From: Sceloporus undulatus
Taxonomy: Eukaryota > Chordata > Lepidosauria > Squamata > Phrynosomatidae
DNA length: 64,000 nucleotides
Assembly (NCBI RefSeq): GCF_019175285.1
Contig: NC_056527.1
Location: 111,852,799 to 111,916,798 of the forward strand
Direction of reading: 5' to 3'
Part shown: positions 24,821 through 30,800 of the stretch, in pieces
How the letters are laid out: each line of letters opens with the position of its first letter
Position numbering within the stretch: the first letter of the stretch is position 1
Translations under genes and position numbers: made by a program
The notes under the pieces: model-generated
What the model was told of the DNA's origin: nothing
Databases searched by the model: none
What the model saw: only the letters and a program-made list of their open reading frames with translations

Positions 24821-27800
24821 AATGTATAGCAGGGACCAGATAGGATGGAAAAAGGGATGGTGAAAAGGTGAGAGAAGTGGAGGGGGGGGAGGCAGGAAAA
24901 TAGAGGTGGACCTAGTCAGGAAAGGCCTGCCGGAAGAGATCCATCTTAATAGCCTTCTTAAAGGTTTCCAAGGTGGTAATCTGATGGATCTCATCCGGCA
25001 GGTCGTTCCAGAGTTTAGGAGCAACTGCTGAAAAGGAGCGCTGGGTCACTGCTGAAAGTCTAGTCCTCTTTGGTTGAAGCAGATTCTTCCCAGCAGAACG
25101 AAGAGTGAGGGGAGGATGATATGGGAGAAGGCATTCCCGCAAGAAGTCAGGACCCAAGCCATGTAGGGCTTTCAAGGTTAAAACCAACACTTTGTATCTT
25201 GCCTGGAAACTAACAGGCAGCCAGTGAAGTGATTTTAAAACTGGTGTAATGTGGGCAAATCTAGATGTGCCAGTAACCAGCCTGGCTGCCATATTCTGTA
25301 CCAGTTGAAGTTTCCGAACTTGACACAGAGGTAGCCCCATGTAGAGCGCACTACAAAAGTCGAGCCGAGAGGCTACCAGTGCATGTACTACTGTTTCAAG
25401 GTCTTCCCGCTCCAGAAAGGGGCACAGTTGGCGTATCAGCCGAAGCTGAAAGCAAGTGCTCCTGACCATTGCATCCACCTGAGACGTCAGATGGAGAGAC
25501 AAGTCTAGGAGCACCCCCAAACTGCGGACAGAGTCCTTCAGGGGAAGTGTGACCCCATCCAGAACTGGCTGACTTAACTCCATTCCCAGATTGAGAGTCC
25601 CTATTACTAGTACCTCCGTCTTACCTGGATTCAACTTGAGTTTGTTTTCCCTCATCCAGTCCATTACTGATTCAATCTGTCAGCCAGTTTGACTTCCCGG
25701 GGGGAAAAAACATCCTCAAGTATGCATCAAGATGGTATGTGCCAGCAAAGAAGGTCAGACATATTGTTCTGCCACAACTTAACAGAATCTTACCCCGTAA
25801 AATCAAGCTAAGAGCTAAAAGTAGCCCAAAGGCTACCTCTTGCCTATCCCTGTGCTATAGTCAACTCTTGTAGCAACTTTGAGACTAACTGAAAGAAAGG
25901 ACAGCATGAGCTTTCTTCTTTCTTATAGTTAGTTTCAACAGTGCCATAAGATCTCTCTACATATTGATTCTACAGACTAACATGGCTGTATCTTTGAATT
26001 CTTAGCAAGGACGTTGCTCCAAGGGCTAATGATGAAGATTCTAGCATGTGAAATGTCAGTTTGGGAGAGGAATTGTAATTCTTTCCTCTTCTCTTTTACT
26101 TGCATCTTAAAGATGGCAAACCACGTCGTCCCTATTCAGACACTTACGTCTTTCCACCATTCCCGCACTATCCCCCTGGATACCTGCCCTATCCACAGGT
26201 AAGAGTACTTTGGGGTACAATATGTTCCTGCATGGCAGGGGGTTGGATTGGATGGCCCTTGTGGTCTCTTCCAACTCTATGATTCTATGAATATCAGGGT
26301 TAACAAGGTTAGGAGAACAGCAGAAGACTGGGTGATCATTGTGAAAGACTGCCCAAGTGTTCTTATTGGAGTGGGGTTCAGTCCCTGGTACAGCATGAAA
26401 TACTGTTGGCATTCAACATTTACATGGTTTAGGGGTGGATCCCCATAAAATTGGAAAAACTGCAAATATCATACACCCCCCAATATGAATGTTACAGTTT
26501 CCTTTTCCATCAAAGTCCCTCACTTTCCCATCTTGCTACCTCAGTGCTCAGCCACATTTTCAAGATGCACCCGGCCAACCCACTTTGTTGTCCCACTTCT
26601 TCTGTTCCCCCTTCTCCTCTCGGTCTCTTCTCTTACCCATCTCTCCAGTTTCCACCTTGCCACCATGATGCCTAAGCCAGATTTTAACCCCCACCCCACC
26701 CCATCCACCTCTTCCTTTTCCTCCCATCCTCCTCCTGATGGAAAATTGGCCATCGCTAGTTCAGATTATCGACAGCAGGATAGACAGTATATATAGATCA
26801 AGTGTGAGAGCCAGTGTGACATAATGGCTTGAGTGTGGAATGACTCTGGAGATCAGGAGTTATTGGTTCAAATTCCCACTCAGCCACGGAAACCCACTGG
26901 ATGATCGTGGACAAATCACACATTCTCAGCCCTTAGAAAACCCTGTGATAGCCCTTAGGGTCTCCATAAGTCAGAAACGACTTGAAGGCATGCAACAAGA
27001 ACAACAAATAGATAAGGGGTGGGCAAAGATATGATGATATGGACCAATTTTCACCTCTCTGCAGCTCTGACAGGCCACATCAGCATGCTACTGACCAACT
27101 GGAAGTGATGTGGCACCACTTCTATTCCTCAGTTGGGGTTTTTGGAGATTTATGGGGGGTTGGGGGGGGTTGTGGGGGGGGGGGGGGGAAGAGACAAACC
27201 AGCACATTTGTGGGAGATGTTTATGTATTTTGGGTAATTAGGGGAGTCTAAAATTTCCTGAAAATCATCTTGGGGAAAAAAAAAACAAAAACCTTAAATG
27301 TGTGTGTAATGGTTTCTAAAGGCATTTAGGACTTGTATAAAATGGAGCTGGAGGCCACAGGTAGTCTTCTGACCATACCTTCAGCACCCACATGCAGAGG
27401 CAAATATAGAGACAGATGGTAATAGTTGTGGCATGGGAATTGGGAGGTTATTCACTGAATTATGTTTCAGTGTTCTCACAGAGTCATTTATGGAGATGGA
27501 GACCAGTTGCCAAGTTCATCATCTAAGCTGCAGGTGGGCATAGCGCACCCCGTGGGACATATGTAGCCCCTTGGGCCATTTTTGTGGTAAACCAAGGTCT
27601 CCTGGGTGTGTGTGTGTGTCAAATTTTTGATGTCAGGTGTCCCCAAATGTCCTCTAGGGCTTATGAAAGACATTTTCACAACAAGTTTAGCTCCCTCACC
27701 TCCCCCAGGCTATTTTAGTCCCAACAAAGAACTTTTTAAAAAACAGGAAGTACATCTGAAGTCACTTCCTGTTTTGAAAAAAGTCTCTCTTGGGCCTAAA

Positions 27801-30800
27801 ATGGCTGGAGTTTTTTTTTTAATAGCAAAATGCCCCCCGCCAGCCCTTAGGAGGCACTGGGGAGCATTTGGGAGCAAACAATTGGGGGTTTTCAGGGGTG
27901 ATGTGGATAGGTATGGTCCCCCAATATCTCCTAGGTGGCTAATGTGTCCCCACTAGTCTCTCACAGTAGCCCACCACTAATCTATTGGCTCAGACCTCGG
28001 AGATTATCACACCGACAAAAAAGATAGTGAAATGCTCCCGTAAATATCATGCAATGACGCTATGATTATCACACGACATCACCCAACGTCATGAGTGTCC
28101 CACAATCATCCCGTGAATAACGAGGAATTCTAGCCTGCTTTTTATTTACGGAAAATGCTTTTCATCATTTTCGATATTATTTATTTATTCACATCCCACC
28201 TTTCGCCTGATATAGAAACTCAATTTGGCATCTAACGAGAAATTTATAATAGTACAAATTAAAAACAATATAAAAGCATTAAAATGGTAAAATATATACT
28301 GTGTGCCCTTCTTTTACGTGGGGGATCTGTTCCAGACTCCCCTGTGTAAAGGAAATTGCATGTATGCTTGAGTCCCATTAAAAGTAATGGGGCTCGTGCT
28401 TGCGGTGGTGTGGTGGTGCAGCAGCGCGCACGTGCCATGGGCAGACACGCCATTGTTCCTTCCGGTGTGTGGCATTGCTTTTTCCGTATAATGCACCCAC
28501 GTATGACATGGGCACACTGTACGTTTAAAAACAAACAATTTGAAAAGTTAAAAGCATTACACATTTAAAACTATTAATATGTATTAACAACTATGTACAA
28601 ACCTTGGCCCATGAATCTTGGCTTTTAAATTGCACATCATTTAAAAGCCTAAGCCTTGTCAGTTTGAAGAAGCCTGATGACACAATTTTGTTTTACCTGC
28701 TATTGAAAGGAGAGCAAGGATGGGGCCATTGTGGTCTCTCTAGAGGTGGGGGAGTTCCAGAGTTTAGGAGCAGCCACTGAGCAAGCCCTGTCCCTGGTTC
28801 CATTCTCTGTTACAGAATTACATTACTGTATATTGTATCACCATTCTCTATTACAGAGTTATATAACCAATCAGCTACCCTGAATCCTGTCTTGGGAGGC
28901 AGGTGGGATATGCATTGAATGAATGAATGAATGAATGAATGAATGAATGAATGTCATATCAAACCTGAGGGCTCAGGATTGCTGGAACAATGCACATTTA
29001 TTGCACTGAAACAAATTTGCTTAGGCACTTGCAAGGGGTCTATCTCTCACTGTCTTCTCAGGAAGGAGACATTCAAAGTGGTTAGCCAGATAATATAAGC
29101 CAAGAAATAGCAGTCTGATCACTGCAAGCACAAGTGCAACAAATTAGCAACAAAACACAATTGCATTAAAAAGCAACCAGAGAGACGGAATTAAAAGCAT
29201 CTGTGTCTAAAACAAGAGCAAAAGCCTGTTGGGAAACAAATGCCTTCAAACACTCTCTGTTCTTCACTCTTGGGATGTAATGTCTGGGGACAGAGGGAGG
29301 GAAGATGAACCTCCCAAGGACTGCAAACCGGAGATTTTGGGCAAATAAAATTTATAACATTTTGCCAGATAAGAAGACAAAACTGGGATTGAGCTATGCT
29401 CTTAATTGTTCTTGTTTTGTGCCTTCAAGTTGTTTCTGATTTACAGTGACCCTAAGGCAGGGTTTAACAGGGTTTTCTGGGGCTCAGAGTGTGTGGTTTG
29501 GCCAAAGTCACCTTGGGTGAACCAGGAATCGAATCCTGGTCTCCAGTCCAATGCTCAAACCACTACATCACAAATTCTTGTATTTCTTTTAGAGAACTGA
29601 AAGCTGCATACATGTCTTTCCTCTTCCCACTTTATCCTTGCAACAGCCCTGTGAGGTAAGACAGGTTGAGCAAGTCCCAAAGCCACCCAAGAAGTTTCAT
29701 GACTGAGTGGGAATCTTGATCTCCCAGGTCCCATTCCAGCAGTCTTCCCACCACACTTATCTGGCTCTCTTGCAACATTTGACTTATTAAGGACAACAGC
29801 AAAAGTTAAACTCTCCCCCACCTCATAACTGGGTATTGCTGCTCATGTATTCTTGATGAACAATTTATCAAGGCAGCAAAACCAGAAGTTGGATCAAGCC
29901 CACACTAATCTACTATGCATAGTTTGTGAGCCATATTTCTCTCAGTGGTGCAGACCTGGCTGGTGTCCTTTAATTACTGATGCATTTATTCTAGGGATTC
30001 AAGTCAAGCTATAGGTCTCCAGATATTGTTTATATTGCCCTAGGTTGGAGTTGCAGAATGACAACAGCAGCATGATGGCACACATGTTTAGTCTTCTCAT
30101 CCAGAGCTTTTTTTTTTTTTTTTTGGCCTGGAGTGGTACCATCCAGCCAGCCTTTTCCCATCTATGGTCTAAACTTGCTAGAATACTCCAGGCTGCCCTT
30201 GGAGTATTCTGGCCCCAAATTCCCCCTGTGTTTGCCCCTTACTTGCTCTCTTTTGCTGTGGGTTTTAAGTTCTTGCATGTTGCCTTCCCACATGGTCTCC
30301 ATTTGGTACTACTGCTAAGGTCAAAACAAGGTGCCGAGCCATGGTATTGATGCTGGGCACCTTATTCTGATCTCAGAATGACTTGCACCCACAGCAGCTG
30401 TGCAGCTTTCAGGTACTGTAAACAAAAAGGCAGCAGCCATTATTGCTGCAAAGAGGGCCAAAAACACAAATCAAAAATGTGTTATCAAATGCAAGTTAGG
30501 GGAAGGAAGCCCCAAACTGGGTGTGGGCATCATGAGAATAGTCTGGATCTGATTCAGGATCCTGTGACATGTAAACAAGATGCAGCAAATCCGGGGGGAA
30601 TTCAGGTTGAATTACCCATGTAGATAAGGCCTCTGTTTGTTGTTGTTTTATTGTTGTAGTTGTTGTGTGCCTTCATGTCATTTCCAACTTATGGATACTC
30701 TAAGGCAATCCTATCATGGGGTTTTCTTGGCAAGATTTGTTCCAAGGGAGTTTGCCATTGCCTTCCCCTGAGGCTGAGAGAATGTGACTTGCCCAAGATC

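Noticed and set aside
24912-25664. 250-codon frame as a host gene
   Set aside because: Its motifs are those of a LINE reverse transcriptase end, followed by a LINE 3' end and a simple-repeat tail.
28910-28952. CRISPR-like array
   Set aside because: Simple (GAAT)n repeat without spacers, at a LINE tail in a vertebrate genome.
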